Notes: generated from the letters alone by a model not told the origin. A stretch of 64,000 bases of DNA from Muscardinus avellanarius (GCA_963383645.1 OY726572.1:68951738-69015737); one strand, 5' to 3'; shown: positions 31,770 through 44,590, numbered from the stretch's first letter. Program-made: numbers and translations.

Positions 31770-32080
31770 AACAGTCCTATCTGAAAAAAAATTTTTTAAA
31801 GGACTTGATCTCATTGTCTATGTTGGGAAGATCTGCTTGGCTCTGCTGGGTGGCTTTGGGGGGAAATCTGTGATTCAAAGTCAAGGCGGCAGAAGCTTCA
31901 GGCATGCCAGGGAGCGTGAGGAAAAGAAGACATGACTTTTGGGGCAGAAATGGAGAAACCCTCATCTGGCCATGTAGGAGGGCGAAGGTAAGAGGTGGGG
32001 GGACTCAGACAGGGATGGAAAGGGTTGGCCTTTGAAGGATAAAACAGAAGGGCAGACCAGGGACTCATAAAAGAATCACC
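31770..32080. other. Unassigned non-coding segment
   Basis: No gene or recognised repeat. Confidence 0.4.
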
Positions 32081-32081
32081 A

Positions 32082-32236
32082 AGTCAGGGTATGGTGGCAC
32101 AAGCATGTAATTCCAGTACTTGGGAGGCTAAGACAACAGGATCACAGGCTCAAGGCCAACCTTGGCAATTTAGCAAGACGCTCAACAACTTGGTGAGAAC
32201 TTGTTCCAAAATAAAAACATTAAAAAAAAAAAAGGC
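32082..32236 (+). repeat. B1 half of a SINE
   Basis: Forward, diverged, ending in an A-run without an ID half. Confidence 0.65.
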
Positions 32237-32654
32237 CAGGGGGGCCTGCTTTTGAGAATAAGACAGTGCGATCTGCTGAAACTAAGGTAGTGGAGAGTAG
32301 ATGAAAAGCAAGGCAGGCAGGGGCTAGGCACCAAGGAAACCAGGACTGGGCAGAAGACCACCACTGCTGGTGACCAAGGACAAGGGCTTGCAGAGTGAGG
32401 TTGAATGTGCCGTGAAACCTAGGGAGCCATCTACTTTCAGTAGTGCCAATCTACACATCTGTCATATCCGGGAAATGCTACACAGGTGTTGTTGTATTGC
32501 CCCTATCTTATACATGCAAAGAATAAATGTATCCTAGCTTCAACAAGATATAGAACTTTCTAAAAGGAACATAAGCTATATTTATTGACTCCCCTGCCTC
32601 TATAGCTAAATAAAATGCTTTTATTTTTCTGTTTAAAAAAAAAAAAAGGCCAGG

Positions 32655-33175
32655 GGTAAGAGCCGGGCGTGGTGGCACATACTTATATATCTCAGCGTTT
32701 GGGAGGTTGAGACAGGAGGATCGCACAGGTTCGAAGCCAGCCTCAGCTATTTAGTGAGGCTCTCAGCAACTTAGTGAGACCCTGTTTCCAAATAAAGTAT
32801 AAATAGGCCTGGCGTAGCCTGGCGTGGTGGCGCATGCTTGTAATCCCAGCATTCGGGAGGCTGAGACCGGAGGATTGCGGTTCGCGGACAGCCTCAGCTA
32901 CTTAGTGAGGCCGTCCTCAACTTAGTGAGACACTGTTTCAAAATAAAGAATTAAAAAAAAATATAGGGCTTGGGGTATAGCTTGGAGATCGAATGCCCCT
33001 GGGTTCTATCCCCAGACCCGCAAATAAAATAAAATAAAATAGGCCTGGGAGTATAACCCAGAGGTAGAAAAGTCCCTGGATTCCACCCCTAGTACCAAAA
33101 AAAAAAGGGGGGGGGGTCAGGGGTATAGACTGGAGGTAGAGCACTCCTAGGTTAAATTCCCATTATCAAAAAAGA
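32655..33175 (+). repeat. Tandem B1-dID SINE cluster
   Basis: A B1 half at 32660-32815, a complete SINE at 32818-33022, then two ID units at about 33038-33100 and 33116-33165. All forward. Confidence 0.75.
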
Positions 33176-33181
33176 ATTGCC

Positions 33182-33512
33182 AATTTGCCAGGCAGGGTGG
33201 CTCAGGCCTGTAATTTGAGTACTTGGGAGAGAGGACAACCTCCTCATTCTGTTATTGACCTGGACTATGTTGGAATAGTTATAGATACAATACAGTTATT
33301 GTTTGTTAAACAATCAGATTAGCCAGGTATGGTGGTGCACACTTTAATCCTAATAGTTTGGAGCCTAAGACAGGAAGACCACAGGTGTGAGGACAGCCTC
33401 AGCAAGTAGTGATACTTTCACAAGCCTAGTGGGACTGCACTTCAAAGTAAAAATAAAAATAGGGCTGGGGATGCAACTCAGAGGTAGAATCCTCAGTAGC
33501 AAAAACAACAAC
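33182..33512 (+). repeat. Degraded B1-dID SINE pieces
   Basis: A short B1 start at 33186-33232 and a diverged B1-ID unit at 33322-33500. Confidence 0.55.
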
Positions 33513-33513
33513 A

Positions 33514-33699
33514 GAGCCGGGCGTGGTGGCGCACGCTTATAATCCCCGCGCTTGTGAGGCAGAGACAGGAGGATCGCGCAGGTTCGAAGCCAGCCGCGCG
33601 CGCTGGCTTAGGAAACCCTGTTTCCAAATAAAAATATAAAAATAGGTCTGGGAGTGTAGCCCGGAGGTAGAAGGGCTTCCAGGAACCCCAGTACCACCA

Positions 33700-33747
<48 letters not shown>

Positions 33748-33753
33748 ACAACA
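33514..33753 (+). repeat. Young B1-dID SINE with (CAA)n tail
   Basis: Nearly consensus second-subfamily SINE at 33514-33700, followed by about 16 CAA units. Confidence 0.9.
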
Positions 33754-33927
33754 ACAGATTGGCCTATATCTTCTCTGTCGTGCACAGACCTAGAGCAGAA
33801 GCAGATTTCTCACCTGATCTCAGTGGCCTGGGGATTCCTGCCTGTAGGACTCGGATTGCTTTCCCTCACATCCCCACGCCAGAATCCACGACCAAGCTGC
33901 AACCCCATGCACTTAAAACTCATTCTA

Positions 33928-34124
33928 AACTGGGCATGGTGGTGCATACCTGTAATCCCAGTGCCTGGGAGGCTGCGACAGGAGGATCACAGGTTCAAAG
34001 CCAGCCTCAGCAACCTAGTAAGGCCCTCAGCAACCTAGTGAGACCCTATTTCCAAATAAAAAATAAAACAGGACTGGTGGGTGTACCTCAGAGGTAAAAT
34101 CCCCTGGGTTCCATCCCCAGTACT

Positions 34125-34165
<41 letters not shown>
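33928..34165 (+). repeat. B1-dID SINE with (CA)n tail
   Basis: Forward SINE at 33928-34125, then about 19 CA repeats. Confidence 0.85.
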
Positions 34166-34166
<1 letters not shown>

Positions 34167-34514
34167 CTCACCCACAGTGTAGTGACCAGTGGCTACGGGG
34201 CCCTTGAGTCCAATACTTTTAGGATGGATCTTGCCGGATCTTGCCGTTGGCAGCCACCCCCTCCCCTATTTTCTCCCTCTGCTATTAGCATAGCCCCTCC
34301 TCTGTTGCCTCACCAACCATTTTTGAAGCAAGGTCTTTGTCTATTCATAGACTCCGTAAAAGTAACAGTTATATATTTTAATCTAATGCCTGTGTTTCCC
34401 ACTGCTCTCACTGGCTTATCTAATCAGTGTGTCCTAGGGAGGTTTGCTCCTTGCCTGTTCTGCCTGTCCAAGCAAGAGCAGAACAGAGGCATCTCCCCAG
34501 GGACAACTGGCTCC

Positions 34515-34761
34515 TTTATTTTATTTTATTTTATTTTGTGGTACTGAGTGTGGAACCCAGGGGCTTTTCTACCTCCAGGCTTTACTCCCAGACCTATTTT
34601 ATACTTTATTTAGAAACAGGGTCTCGCTAAGCTGCCAGGAGCCTCACTAAGTAGCTGAGACTGGCTTCAAACCTGTGTGATCCTCCTGTCTCAGCCTCCC
34701 AAGTGCGGGGATTACAAGCGTGCGCCACCATGCCTGACTCGAAGAACTGGCTCCTTTATAT

Positions 34762-34796
<35 letters not shown>

Positions 34797-35002
34797 TTTG
34801 CGGGTCTGAGGATGGAACCCAGAGGCATTCGACCACCAAGCTACACTCCCTGCCCTATTTTTTTTATTCTTTATTTTGAAACAGGGTCTCAGTGAATTGC
34901 AAAGGGCCTCACTAAGTAGCTGAGGCTGTCCGTGAACCGCGATCCTCCAGTCTCAGCCTCCCAAATACTGGGATTACAAGTGTGCGCAACCACGCCAGGC
35001 TC
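34515..35002 (-). repeat. Two reverse B1-dID SINEs with expanded tails
   Basis: (TTTTA)n plus SINE at 34515-34738, then (TTTA)n plus SINE at 34756-35002. The word actggctccttta lies before the first and between the two, and a related tggctcctttaaa follows the second. This suggests serial use of one target. Confidence 0.85.
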
Positions 35003-35030
35003 AAAATGGCTCCTTTAAAAGGGAAAATCC

Positions 35031-35240
35031 TGCTAGGCATGGTGGCACACGCTTGTAATCCCCGCACTTGGGAGACTGGAGACAGGAGGATCGCGCAGTT
35101 TTGAAGCCAGCGGCACTGGCTGAAGAGACCCTGTTTCCAAATTAAAAAGTATAAAAAAAAAAAATAGGTCTGGGAGTGTAGCCAGGAGGTAGAAGGGCTT
35201 CCAGGAACTCCAGTACCACAAAAATAAAGTGGGGGGGGGT
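35031..35240 (+). repeat. B1-dID SINE
   Basis: Forward second-subfamily copy ending near a G-run at 35231-35240. Confidence 0.8.
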
Positions 35241-35698
35241 CTCCAAAAAGATTTTGCCTCTTTTCTCCATGAGCCTGACATGAAGGAGAACATTCCACAT
35301 TTCACCACCACCTCAGCTCTACAGACTCCAGGTCCTGACCCTTTAGAGACGGATACAGACAAGGAAAACGGAAAAGGGCATTTGAACACACTCGCTTCTG
35401 CAAGAAAAACTTTGCAAACTTTGTGACTGCTAGGTTTTACACTGGTCTCGCCCCGCCCCGCACATGCCATCAATTTTTTTTCCTGTAAGTGGTAAAGGTA
35501 TGGGGGGAAATAAGTAGAAAATTAAAAAGTAGAGGGAGGCGGGAAGGAAGAAGAGTCAATGAGTGAAGAAAAGATGCAAAGGGCAAAAGAAAGACACTGG
35601 AGCGGACGGGACGGAGGCGCGATGTTGGGCAGCAGGGAGGAGCGTGCTGGGAAGCTCAGCCTCTCCGGGACCAGGCTCGGGCTTGAACAGACACCCCC

Positions 35699-35750
35699 AA
35701 CACACACACACGCATACACACGCACACGGACACGCACACACACACACAGA
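35699..35750. repeat. (CA)n microsatellite, interrupted
   Basis: CA repeats with CGCA, TACA and GGACAC interruptions. Confidence 0.85.
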
Positions 35751-35862
35751 ATTCTCTCAATAGTCCTGTGAGGACAGCATCCTCATCCCTAACTTTGCAG
35801 ATCTGGAAACTGAGGCTCAGAAAATATTTGTCCATGGACTTGTAGCAGTGGTTGGAAACTCC
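35751..35862 (+). repeat. MIR fragment
   Basis: Contains caatagtcctgtgaggacag followed by gcagatctggaaactgaggctcag in MIR order. Confidence 0.6.
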
Positions 35863-35881
35863 GTTTTAAAAAAATGAACTC

Positions 35882-36550
35882 TAGCCGGGCGTGGTGGCGC
35901 ACGCTTGTAATCCCCGCGCTTGGGAGGCAGAGACAGGAGGATCGTGCAGGTTCGAAGCCAGCCGCCTGCGCTGGCTTAGGAGACCCTGTTTCCAAATAAA
36001 AAAATGTAAAAATAGGTCTGGGAGTGTAGCCCGGAGATAGAAGGGCTTCCAGGAACCCCAGTACCACCCCCCCCCAAAAAAAAAATTAACTCTAGCTGGG
36101 CGTGGTGGTGCGTGCTTGTAATCCCAACTTTGGGGAGGCCGAGACAGGAGGATCGCGGTTTGCAGCCAGCCTCAGCTACCTAGTGAGGCCCTCCACAATT
36201 TAGTAAGATCCTGTTTCAAAATAAAGAATAAAAAATAGGGCTGGAGGTGTAGCTCAGAGACAGAATGTCCCTGGGTTCCAACCCCAGTACCAAAAAAAAA
36301 AAAAAAAAAAAAAGAAAGAAAGAAAGAAAGAAAGAAAGAAAAAGAAAAGTGAAAAAAGAAAAAAGAACTCTGGCTGGTTGCAGTGTCCATGCCTATAATC
36401 CCAGTGTTTGGGAGGCCGAAACAGGAGGACCACAGGTTCAAGGCCAGAGCATGATAATTTAGCAAGACCCTCCCTGTTTCAAAATAAAAATAAAAGAGGG
36501 CTGGGGGTATAGGTCAAAGGTTGAATGCTCAGGGTTCTATCCCCAGTGTC
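35882..36550 (+). repeat. Three serial B1-dID SINEs
   Basis: Forward SINEs at about 35882-36085, 36096-36345 (tail expanded to GAAA repeats) and 36372-36550. Each is preceded by a version of aactctag (near 35876, 36090 and 36366), so they share a target word. Confidence 0.85.
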
Positions 36551-36616
36551 TCTCCCTTCTTCCCTCTCCTACAATTCCTTCTGTGGCCTGAAGTGTCTCC
36601 AGTCTCCATATTTTTT

Positions 36617-36833
36617 GTGTGTGTGTGTGGTACTGGGGAGGGATGGAACCCAGGGTCATTCTACGTCTGAGCTACAACCCCAGTCCAATTTTTCCTTCTT
36701 TATTTTGAAACAGGATCTCACTAAGTTGCGGAGGGCCTCACTAGGTAGCTGAGGCTGGCCGCGAACCACGATCCTCTTGTCTCAGCCTCCCAAGTATCGG
36801 GATTACAAGCGTGCGCCACCACACCTGGCTCAG
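36617..36833 (-). repeat. B1-dID SINE with (GT) tail
   Basis: Reverse copy with a short GT run at the tail position and the B1 start near 36830. Confidence 0.8.
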
Positions 36834-37049
36834 CCTCCATATTTCAAGTTTTTCCTTCTTGCTCAGAGGGGAAATTTACCTTCTTACTTACGACCTCGAT
36901 TCCTGGATCATAAGGCGTTTTTGCTCAGTGGAAAGGCCTGACCTAGGATCACCTGCCACAGACATGTGGACGAATGTGTTTAGGAGGCCATGGCCGAGCC
37001 AACACCGCTACACCTTAGTTTCACTTAATTCTTGGAATCAAAGACAGGT

Positions 37050-37232
37050 GAGATTAGGGGTATCAATGCATCTCAGGTTGCCTGAGACTGGGAAGACTGC
37101 AGGGTCAAGGTCAGCCTCGGCAACTAGCGAGGCTCTCAGCAACCTAGGGAGACTCTGTTTCAAAATAAACAATAAAAAGGGCTGGAAGTGTATCTCGGAG
37201 GTAGAATGCTTCTGGGTTCATTCAATCTCCAG

Positions 37233-37284
<52 letters not shown>

Positions 37285-37292
37285 ACACCACA
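37050..37292 (+). repeat. B1-dID SINE with (CA)n tail
   Basis: Forward, diverged B1 half, ID half at about 37180-37232, then about 29 CA units. Confidence 0.8.
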
Positions 37293-37557
37293 TCACAAGC
37301 AAAAGAGTATGAGATCTCAAAAGAAGCATAGAGGGAGGGGTGCGGTAAAAGAAAACAACACATGTGTTGAGGATTAATTCATCCCACAAAGGTTCATTAC
37401 TTACGTCTCCTGAGGGCCAGTGTTAAAGAAAAGCTTTGTAGAGGAAATGGCCTTGGGGATGCTCAGTGAATGAGTGGGAAAGGAGAGAATTTATAACAGC
37501 AGAGCTGCCAAGGGGTATTTATTTGAAACAGAGGTTATCATAAAAAATAAAGACCTG

Positions 37558-37680
37558 ACCCAGTGCTTGGGAGGCCGAGACAAGAGGATCACAGGCTCAC
37601 GGCCAGCCTCAGCAGCTTAGCGAGGCCCTCTACAACTTGGTGAGATGGTTTCCAAATAAAAAATAAAAAAGGGTGGTGGA
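37558..37680 (+). repeat. 5'-truncated B1 half of a SINE
   Basis: Starts at cagtgcttgggaggccgaga and ends in AAAT-rich sequence. Confidence 0.6.
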
Positions 37681-38339
37681 CTGGAAAGCAGCCTCCCTGG
37701 GCACAGGTAGGTTTAAGAGATAAAGATAGGCTGGGCCGTTCTATGGATGGGCAAACACATGTCTCTAAACTCTGAGGCGTGTAGAATTGGGCTTTGTTTT
37801 TAAAAGAGCAGAAAGACTGTCTCCAGAGTAGACTGTAGAGTGGATGGGAAGCCCAGTTAGGACAGTACTGCCCAGCGTTCCAGCGAAAGCCTTTGACGTC
37901 CACTTACTAGGGTTTTAGTCCATCATTTGGACACTTATTTCCGATATTTTAGGTTTTGATGCTTTTTTTTTTTTCTTCCTCGTGATGCAGGGATTTGTGG
38001 TGAGGGGATAGGAAGGCAGGGGGGTGAAGGAGCTTTCCTCCAGGATGCGCACAGGGCCCGCTGTGCAGGCCGCGGATCCTTCCGGGTGGAGGGAGCAGGA
38101 TGGGGCTGCCCTGGCAGCGCTGTTTCTCTTCCTGTGTCCAGCGTCCCCTGGAAGGTGGCCAGCGCGCTGCTGGTCTGCCTGCTCGACCTTAGTGCTACGT
38201 TAGCAGATAAGCAAGCATGTCCTTTGTCTACTCTGAGGCTTTCTGCCTTGCTATGCAAGGGCCGAGGAGTGGGAGCGGCCCCCATGTCTTGCTGATGCCT
38301 CGAGGCTCTGCGGTCTCTGAGCCTCGGGCTTCCTACGCT

Positions 38340-38340
<1 letters not shown>

Positions 38341-38378
<38 letters not shown>

Positions 38379-38566
38379 AGGTCTGGGGATGAAACCCAGG
38401 GGCATTCTAAGTGATAACCCAGCCCTATTTTTTATTTTGAAACAGGGTCTCACCGAGCTGCAAAGGCCTCACTAAGTAGCTGAGGCTGAACGTGAACTGC
38501 GATCCTCCTGCCTCAGCCTCCCAGATGCTGGGATTACAAGTGTGCGCCACCACGCCCGCTCCTCTC
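38341..38566 (-). repeat. B1-dID SINE with long T-run
   Basis: T36-type run then reverse ID and B1. It is moderately diverged. Confidence 0.85.
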
Positions 38567-39050
38567 CCCCCTTCTCAGACGCCTTCCTCTTTCCTCTGTG
38601 AGGAGGCGGTTTTTTCAGCAAATGTGATGTGAGTGTATCTAAATGGTGGTACCCAATCACACCCAGAATTCTAGGTACAAGGGGTTCTGGGAGATAAGAG
38701 CTTTCTAATCTCTAATGAGAGGACACAAAGGAAGTTAAAACAAATCCTAGAATAGACCACAAGTTTCTCCTCACCAATTTAACAAAGCTGTATTTCACTT
38801 TCCAACTGACTATTGTGTTAGCTCTATGAAAGCAGGAGGAGGTAGTGAGAGGCAGCCCCAGCCCTAACCACTGGGCCCAAACCCGGGTCATGTGACCATC
38901 AGGGGCGCCAGCTCCTTGAAGAACATGACCGTCCAGTATGGGACCCCATGACTGCAGTGGGGACAGAGGGGCTTCTGCAGAAGGGAAAGAAACCTACTAC
39001 AAACCTTTCTGTTTCCCAGCATGGCTTTCGATTTATTTTTCTTTTTTTTT
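38567..39050. other. Unassigned non-coding segment
   Basis: No gene or recognised repeat before the large CT tract. Confidence 0.4.
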
Positions 39051-39203
<153 letters not shown>

Positions 39204-39394
39204 CCAGTTGGATTTAGGGAGGAAAGAGAAATAAATATAAAAATTCAGCTCATCACCTTTTCAATTTTTTATTCCTGTTACTGCTGAGATGTTTTAATTT
39301 GGTACTGGAGTCCAGTATTTTTTAATTGCCTGTTCACATCCATGGGTATATTAGTGTTTCACCTTTTCTGTTTATTTACAGAAGTTCTTTAATA

Positions 39395-39700
39395 TATAGT
39401 CACTCCTTGCTATCCATGGGGGACTGGATCCAACCCTTCTCCCCATACCAAAATTCTTGGATGCTCAAGTCCCTTATTTAAAATGGTACAGTACTGGCAT
39501 AGAACCTACACACATCTTTTACTTTAAGTCATCTCTGTGTTATTCATACCCAATGCTATGTAAATAGTTGTATTGTTTAGGGAATGAGGACATGGGGGGA
39601 GGTCTATACATGTTCAGTACAGAGCAACTTCCCCCAAATCTCTTCTGTGTGTTAAATCAGTGGATGAAACACCCAGATACACCGATGACTGACTGTATGC
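39395..39700 (+). mobile_element. MER2-like (Tigger family) DNA transposon remnant
   Basis: Words tatccatgggggactgg, gatgctcaagtcccttattt, catgttcagtacagagc and tgtattgtttagggaatgag follow the order of MER2 as I recall it. Non-autonomous, with no transposase. Confidence 0.65.
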
Positions 39701-39749
39701 AGATATATTTCTGTTTATCATGTCATTCAATTTAATTATTTTGTATTTA

Positions 39750-40135
39750 GGGGTTCTTTTTAATGCTGGGTATTGAACCCAGGGTATTCTACCTCCAAGC
39801 TACACCCATAGTCCTTTTTTCTTTTTCTTTTTTTTTTTAAACACAGAAACACTGTACAAACTAAGAAATGACTTAGCTGCAAAAATAGCAAAATATAAAA
39901 ACCCACAGTTGATATATTTTTGTTCTTAGAAAAGTAAACAGGTGTGTCTTCTTGCAACAGGGCTCTTCCTAAACACAAGAAAAAGGACTATGGTTAACCT
40001 GGACAACCATAGTCCTTTTTCTTTCTTTGAAACGGGGTCTAAGTTTCTAAGGCTGGCCTTAAACTTGCCATCCGCCTGTCTCAGCCTCCCAAGTACTAGG
40101 ATTACTGGCAAGTAACACCACTGCTGGCCTCAGTG
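39750..40135 (-). repeat. Split or degraded ID and B1 pieces
   Basis: A reverse ID core at 39755-39815 and a B1 half at 40016-40133, separated by about 200 nt of unrelated sequence. The word atagtccttttttctt occurs near both, suggesting an insertion between the halves. Confidence 0.55.
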
Positions 40136-40147
40136 TAGTCTTACAAA

Positions 40148-40149
<2 letters not shown>

Positions 40150-40199
<50 letters not shown>
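40150..40199. repeat. (GT)n microsatellite
   Basis: About 25 GT units. Confidence 0.95.
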
Positions 40200-40202
<3 letters not shown>

Positions 40203-40344
40203 AATGAAGTAAGATTTTTCCATATTGTTCATGAAGGTTTCTAGTTTATTTGGTCAATTTTAGGAAAGTTTTGTCCATCACCTCCAAGTTAATATACATC
40301 TATTTTTCTTTTGTCTTTTTGTTTTTGTTTGTTTTTGTTTGTTT

Positions 40345-40537
40345 GTTGGTTGGTTGGTGGTACTGGGATTCCTGGAAACCCTTCTACCTCTGGGCTACAC
40401 TCCCAGATCCATTTTTATATTTTTATTTGGAAACAGGGTCTCTTAAGCCAGCAAGGCTGGCTTCGAATCTGCGCGCTCCTCCTGTCTCCGCCTCCCAAGC
40501 GCGGGGATTACAAGCATGCGCCATCACTCCTGGCTTT
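40345..40537 (-). repeat. B1-dID SINE
   Basis: Reverse second-subfamily copy with a GTTT-rich tail. Confidence 0.85.
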
Positions 40538-41394
40538 TTTTTTTTTTTAATGTTTAGTCAAGCCATCTGTTATATATAGCCATCTATTTGGTATATGGCA
40601 TCAACGAGGATTGGACTTAACTTTATTGCTTTTCCTGTGTGTTATGTCACCATTTGTTAAATTATGTATCCTGTGCCCACTGGTGTGAAATGCTACCTTG
40701 ATCATACTGTTTCTGTGTGCTTGTCTGTTCTCAGCCACCAACCTGACAGCAGGCCCTGGGCTCGGTTTCCCTACAGGGTCACAAATGGAACCATGGGTGG
40801 GGGGACTCATCAGACTCCCAATTGCCAAAGGCACCGGGCATTTTCCAGGTATTTTCTCTAGAGACTTCTCTATCACATCTCGCGTTGTTGACCGTGCTCT
40901 TCTTTTGTTAGGGTTTTACTTCCTGTTTGTCTTGCTTTGGTATACTTGGGGCATCCTGGACCATTGGGCATGCATCTTCACCTTTGCTAAATACTGCCGC
41001 AGTGTTTGGCAGGGTGGCTGGGGGCAGTGTGCGCCCCGCCGGCAATGCGCGAGTCTACCTGGATTACTCAAGGACAGAAGCTAGTAGGTCTGAGAGGCTT
41101 CCATTCTCTGCCCCAGACACTTGCTCTGTGTCTTCCCACAAATCTCCCCCTTTCCTGTGAGCTTACGTCCTGCTGCTGGGCTTGTTGTGCCTTGCTTTAA
41201 GTGTTTTGTTTTAAATTAGGTATTAAGGCTTAGTTTAAGTTTTGCTAATACAAAATTTGTTATAATCATTAGTAAGATCAATAATTTAGTGTGTTTTTGG
41301 AAATTATATCGTAATAGAGTTTGATTCTGTAAGTTTTATTTTAGTCTTAAATTTAAGTTTTTTAGCTTAACTTCCTCTTGAGATTTAATTGCAG

Positions 41395-42015
41395 GCACAG
41401 GGCAGGAAATAACTTATAGGAAAATTCCCAAGGCAGTTAAAGAACAAGCCCCAGCCGGAGCCAGCTCCACTGCCCTTGTGTCTGAACAAACATCCCATAG
41501 ATAAGAGACCCTCTTCCGTGAGCCCCTGCCACCCCTGAACATCTATGCTTCTCAGGCAATTTAAACATAGGAGTTATAAATTTAAAAAGTGTATACCTTC
41601 CCAAGCCTGCTCTCCCTCATCTCCTCTATCTAACTGGCAGGTAGAAAGACAAATGGGGCAAGGAACCCCGGCTGTCCTTGGGGGAAGGTAAAAAGCAGCA
41701 GCCGACTCACACATCCCGGTTATCTCAGTCCTCAACATCTGGGTAAACACACCATAAGAGGAGGGACCCTGTTCCAGGTCAGTGGTGTGCTTTATGGTTG
41801 CTTTTCAAGTTGTAAATATCAAGAATGTCCAGGCTGATAGAATGACTAATGACCTTGTAACAAGATGCTATAGAAGGAGAGGGTTAACAAAAGACGGGGC
41901 CCTTGTCATTATCTGCTGGGCAGAGGTGCTTGGGTCCAGGTTCGAACCTGTTAATAAAGTGTGGCTTTTCGGACAAACAATTGGCTATGGACAGTCATTC
42001 TCACTCGCTAGTGTA
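41395..42015 (+). repeat. Candidate old LTR remnant
   Basis: Ends with cgaacctgttaataaagtgtggctttt, a layout like the R/U5 of an LTR (AATAAA then GT-rich). The block to its left is unique within the window. No internal retroviral genes or target duplication were seen. It may be a solo LTR or unrelated. Confidence 0.3.
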
Positions 42016-42577
42016 CAACAGGCTGCCAATGCTGCCACCATCACCACACTTCCACCACACGGACCAATAGGAAGCTTTAGACTCACCTTCCTCCAGCCCC
42101 ATATTTGTACTTTGATTCCTGTTTTAAAGGCATGCGTGGGCTCGAGTGTAGTCAGGCTCAGCTGGATGTCCTTGGAGCGACACTGGAGGCCTTCTCCTGC
42201 CTCCCCCTCCCCAGCCTGACCTTCCCACCTCAGCCCCTCCCCAGAGGGATCCAGCCTGCTGGTGACGGAGGAGCAGTAGTGCCGCTGTACAAAAACACGT
42301 TATTAAATGGTAACATTTAATAACGGTGAAAATATACTACCAAATGGCCGATGTCACTCTTTAGAGAAGCTTTTGTACACGTGGATCAGGGCACATGAGC
42401 AAAGATGTTTACATAACCTGGATTGTAGGCAGTCACGCTTGAAAGCAGCCCAAACGTCCATCAAGAATAGAACAGACAAGTTCCAGTCTCTTCACCCTTC
42501 TTCACTCTGCCGCCCATTTTACTTACGTGGGTGGACATGTTACTTTTCAAACAACCTATCTTCATTTAAAACAGGAG

Positions 42578-42800
42578 TCTACGTGGTGGCGCACGCTTGT
42601 AATCCCCGCACTTGGGAGGCAGAGACAGGAGGATCGCGCAGATTCGAAGTCAGCCGCGCTGGCTTAAGAGACCCTTTTTCCAAATAAAAAAATATAAAAT
42701 AGTCCTGGGAGTGTAGCCCGAAGATAGAAGGGTTTCCAGGAACCCCAGTACCACCAAAATAAAATAAAATAAAACAAAAAATAAAACAAAAACAAAAAAA
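42578..42800 (+). repeat. 5'-truncated young B1-dID SINE
   Basis: Begins at gtggtggcgcacgcttg. The target word aaacaggagtctac occurs immediately before it and again at about 42798-42811, so the truncation happened at insertion. Confidence 0.87.
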
Positions 42801-42829
42801 CAGGAGTCTACTTCTTTTCTTTTTTCTTT

Positions 42830-43016
42830 TTTGTGGTACTGGGGATTGAACCCAGGGTTATTCTATATCCAAGCCACACACCCCCACACCCAATTCTCTT
42901 TTCATTTTGAAACAGCGTCTCACTAGGCTGATGAGTCTCACTACTTGCTGTCCTTGAACCTGTGATCCTCCTGTCTCAGCCTCCCAAGTACTGGGATTAC
43001 AAGTATGGGCCACCAC
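42830..43016 (-). repeat. B1-dID SINE
   Basis: Reverse, diverged copy directly left of a pyrimidine tract. Confidence 0.75.
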
Positions 43017-43084
43017 TACCTTCCTCCCTCCTTCCTTTCTTCCTTTCTTCCTTTCTTCCTTCCTTCCTCCCTCCCTCCCTCCCT

Positions 43085-43135
<51 letters not shown>

Positions 43136-43336
43136 GGCAGTACTAGGGATGGAACCCAGGGGCATTCTACCTCTGAGCTACACTCCCAGCCCTACTTTTC
43201 ATTCTTTATTTTGAAACAGGTCTCACTGAGTTGCAAAGGGCCTAAGTAGCTAAGGCTGTCCGCAAACCGCGATCCTCTAGTCTCAGCCTCCCAAACGCTG
43301 GGAATACAAACGCGTGCCACCACGCCCGGCTTGCTT
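43017..43336 (-). repeat. (TTCC)n(CCCT)n(CT)n tract plus B1-dID SINE
   Basis: A 115-nt pyrimidine tract (43017-43132), then a reverse SINE at 43137-43334. Confidence 0.88.
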
Positions 43337-43870
43337 TTCATCTTTTAATGAGGAATATCAAGATGGATTATAAGTGATTTACCTTAGGTTTGTTCACTGA
43401 GATTTTGGAAAGCAAAGTTTGACTTCACATCATGATAAGTTGTTTACTTTTTGAGTTCACAGAAGTTTAGTCCACCTACTGGTCCATGTTCAGTTGCCTG
43501 AGAAGGCCCTGATTACCTGTGGATGGTCAGTCCCAGGCTGACCCTTTCTACCAAGATCGGAAGGGTCCCTTCTGGAAAGAAAAAACAAGACTGCTTGTAT
43601 TCTCTCTGGAACCTTGATGAGCCGGGCTGTAAAGGATCCTACCAAGGATCTTACAAAACCAAGGTTCCTTTGGCTTCCAAGTATGTAGGTGACCTAAAAC
43701 TCCAGTTGCTGAGGGAAGAGGGTCTACCATATCTGAACTACCTTGGCTTCTAGGAAGTGTCAAGGCCTAGTGGCCTCTGCACTGGGGAGAGTGAACACTT
43801 GTCCCCTCACTTCATGAGGGAAAAGAGAACCCTGGACCATGAGTAATGCCATAGTTCATTGTTGTTATTG
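43337..43870. other. Unassigned non-coding segment
   Basis: Opposed ORFs of 71-76 codons with no family features. No repeat recognised. Confidence 0.35.
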
Positions 43871-43879
43871 TTGAGTTTT

Positions 43880-44030
43880 GTTTTGTGGTACTCAGGATTG
43901 AACCCAGGGGCGTTCTACACCCCCAGACCTTTTTATTTTTTATTGTGAAATATGGGTCTAGGTTATCATGCACAGGCCTCAAACTTGTGATCCTCCTGTC
44001 TCAGCCTCCCAAGTACTGGGATTACAGATA
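43880..44030 (-). repeat. Degraded B1-dID SINE
   Basis: Reverse ID core and part of B1. Confidence 0.65.
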
Positions 44031-44590
44031 CATAATCTACTCTTGGCTCTTATATAGTTTTCAAAGTGTATTAAAAAGTACATTAATCAAATAAGTATTT
44101 AACCACAGTTTACCATTCCATTTGCTCTGACATTATACAAAACAAATTTTCATTATAGATATAGAATAAAAACCTAGACATGATAAGCATGTCGCCTTTT
44201 CAAGAGATCAACTGAGACCATATTCAACTTTTTCATCCCTCCCCATCCCAAATGTTTCAACCTTTACCCATAATGGGTTACTTCACCATGATGGTGACCT
44301 TTAGGGCCAGCCCCTCTGGCACAGACAGGGATAAGGATGAGTATTTCCTGCAGCTCCCAGGGGATGCTGATGCTGATGCTGATGGTCAGGGCAGTGTATT
44401 TTGAGAATTGGTGCTCTAAACCCATCTAACAATTTAACAATTAGGAAATGCAGAAGACAGAGAAAACTGCTAATACCATGAGGATGGGATGCAGTTTGTT
44501 TTTTTATAATCCAGTCTTTGAGAAATAGTTCCTTCAACAAATAAATCATAAGGAAAAAACAAGTAAGCAAGCAAACAAGAACCTAGAAAC

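Noticed and set aside
33702..33753. CRISPR-like or satellite array
   Set aside because: Simple (CAA)n repeat without spacers. No CRISPR or long satellite array anywhere in the window.
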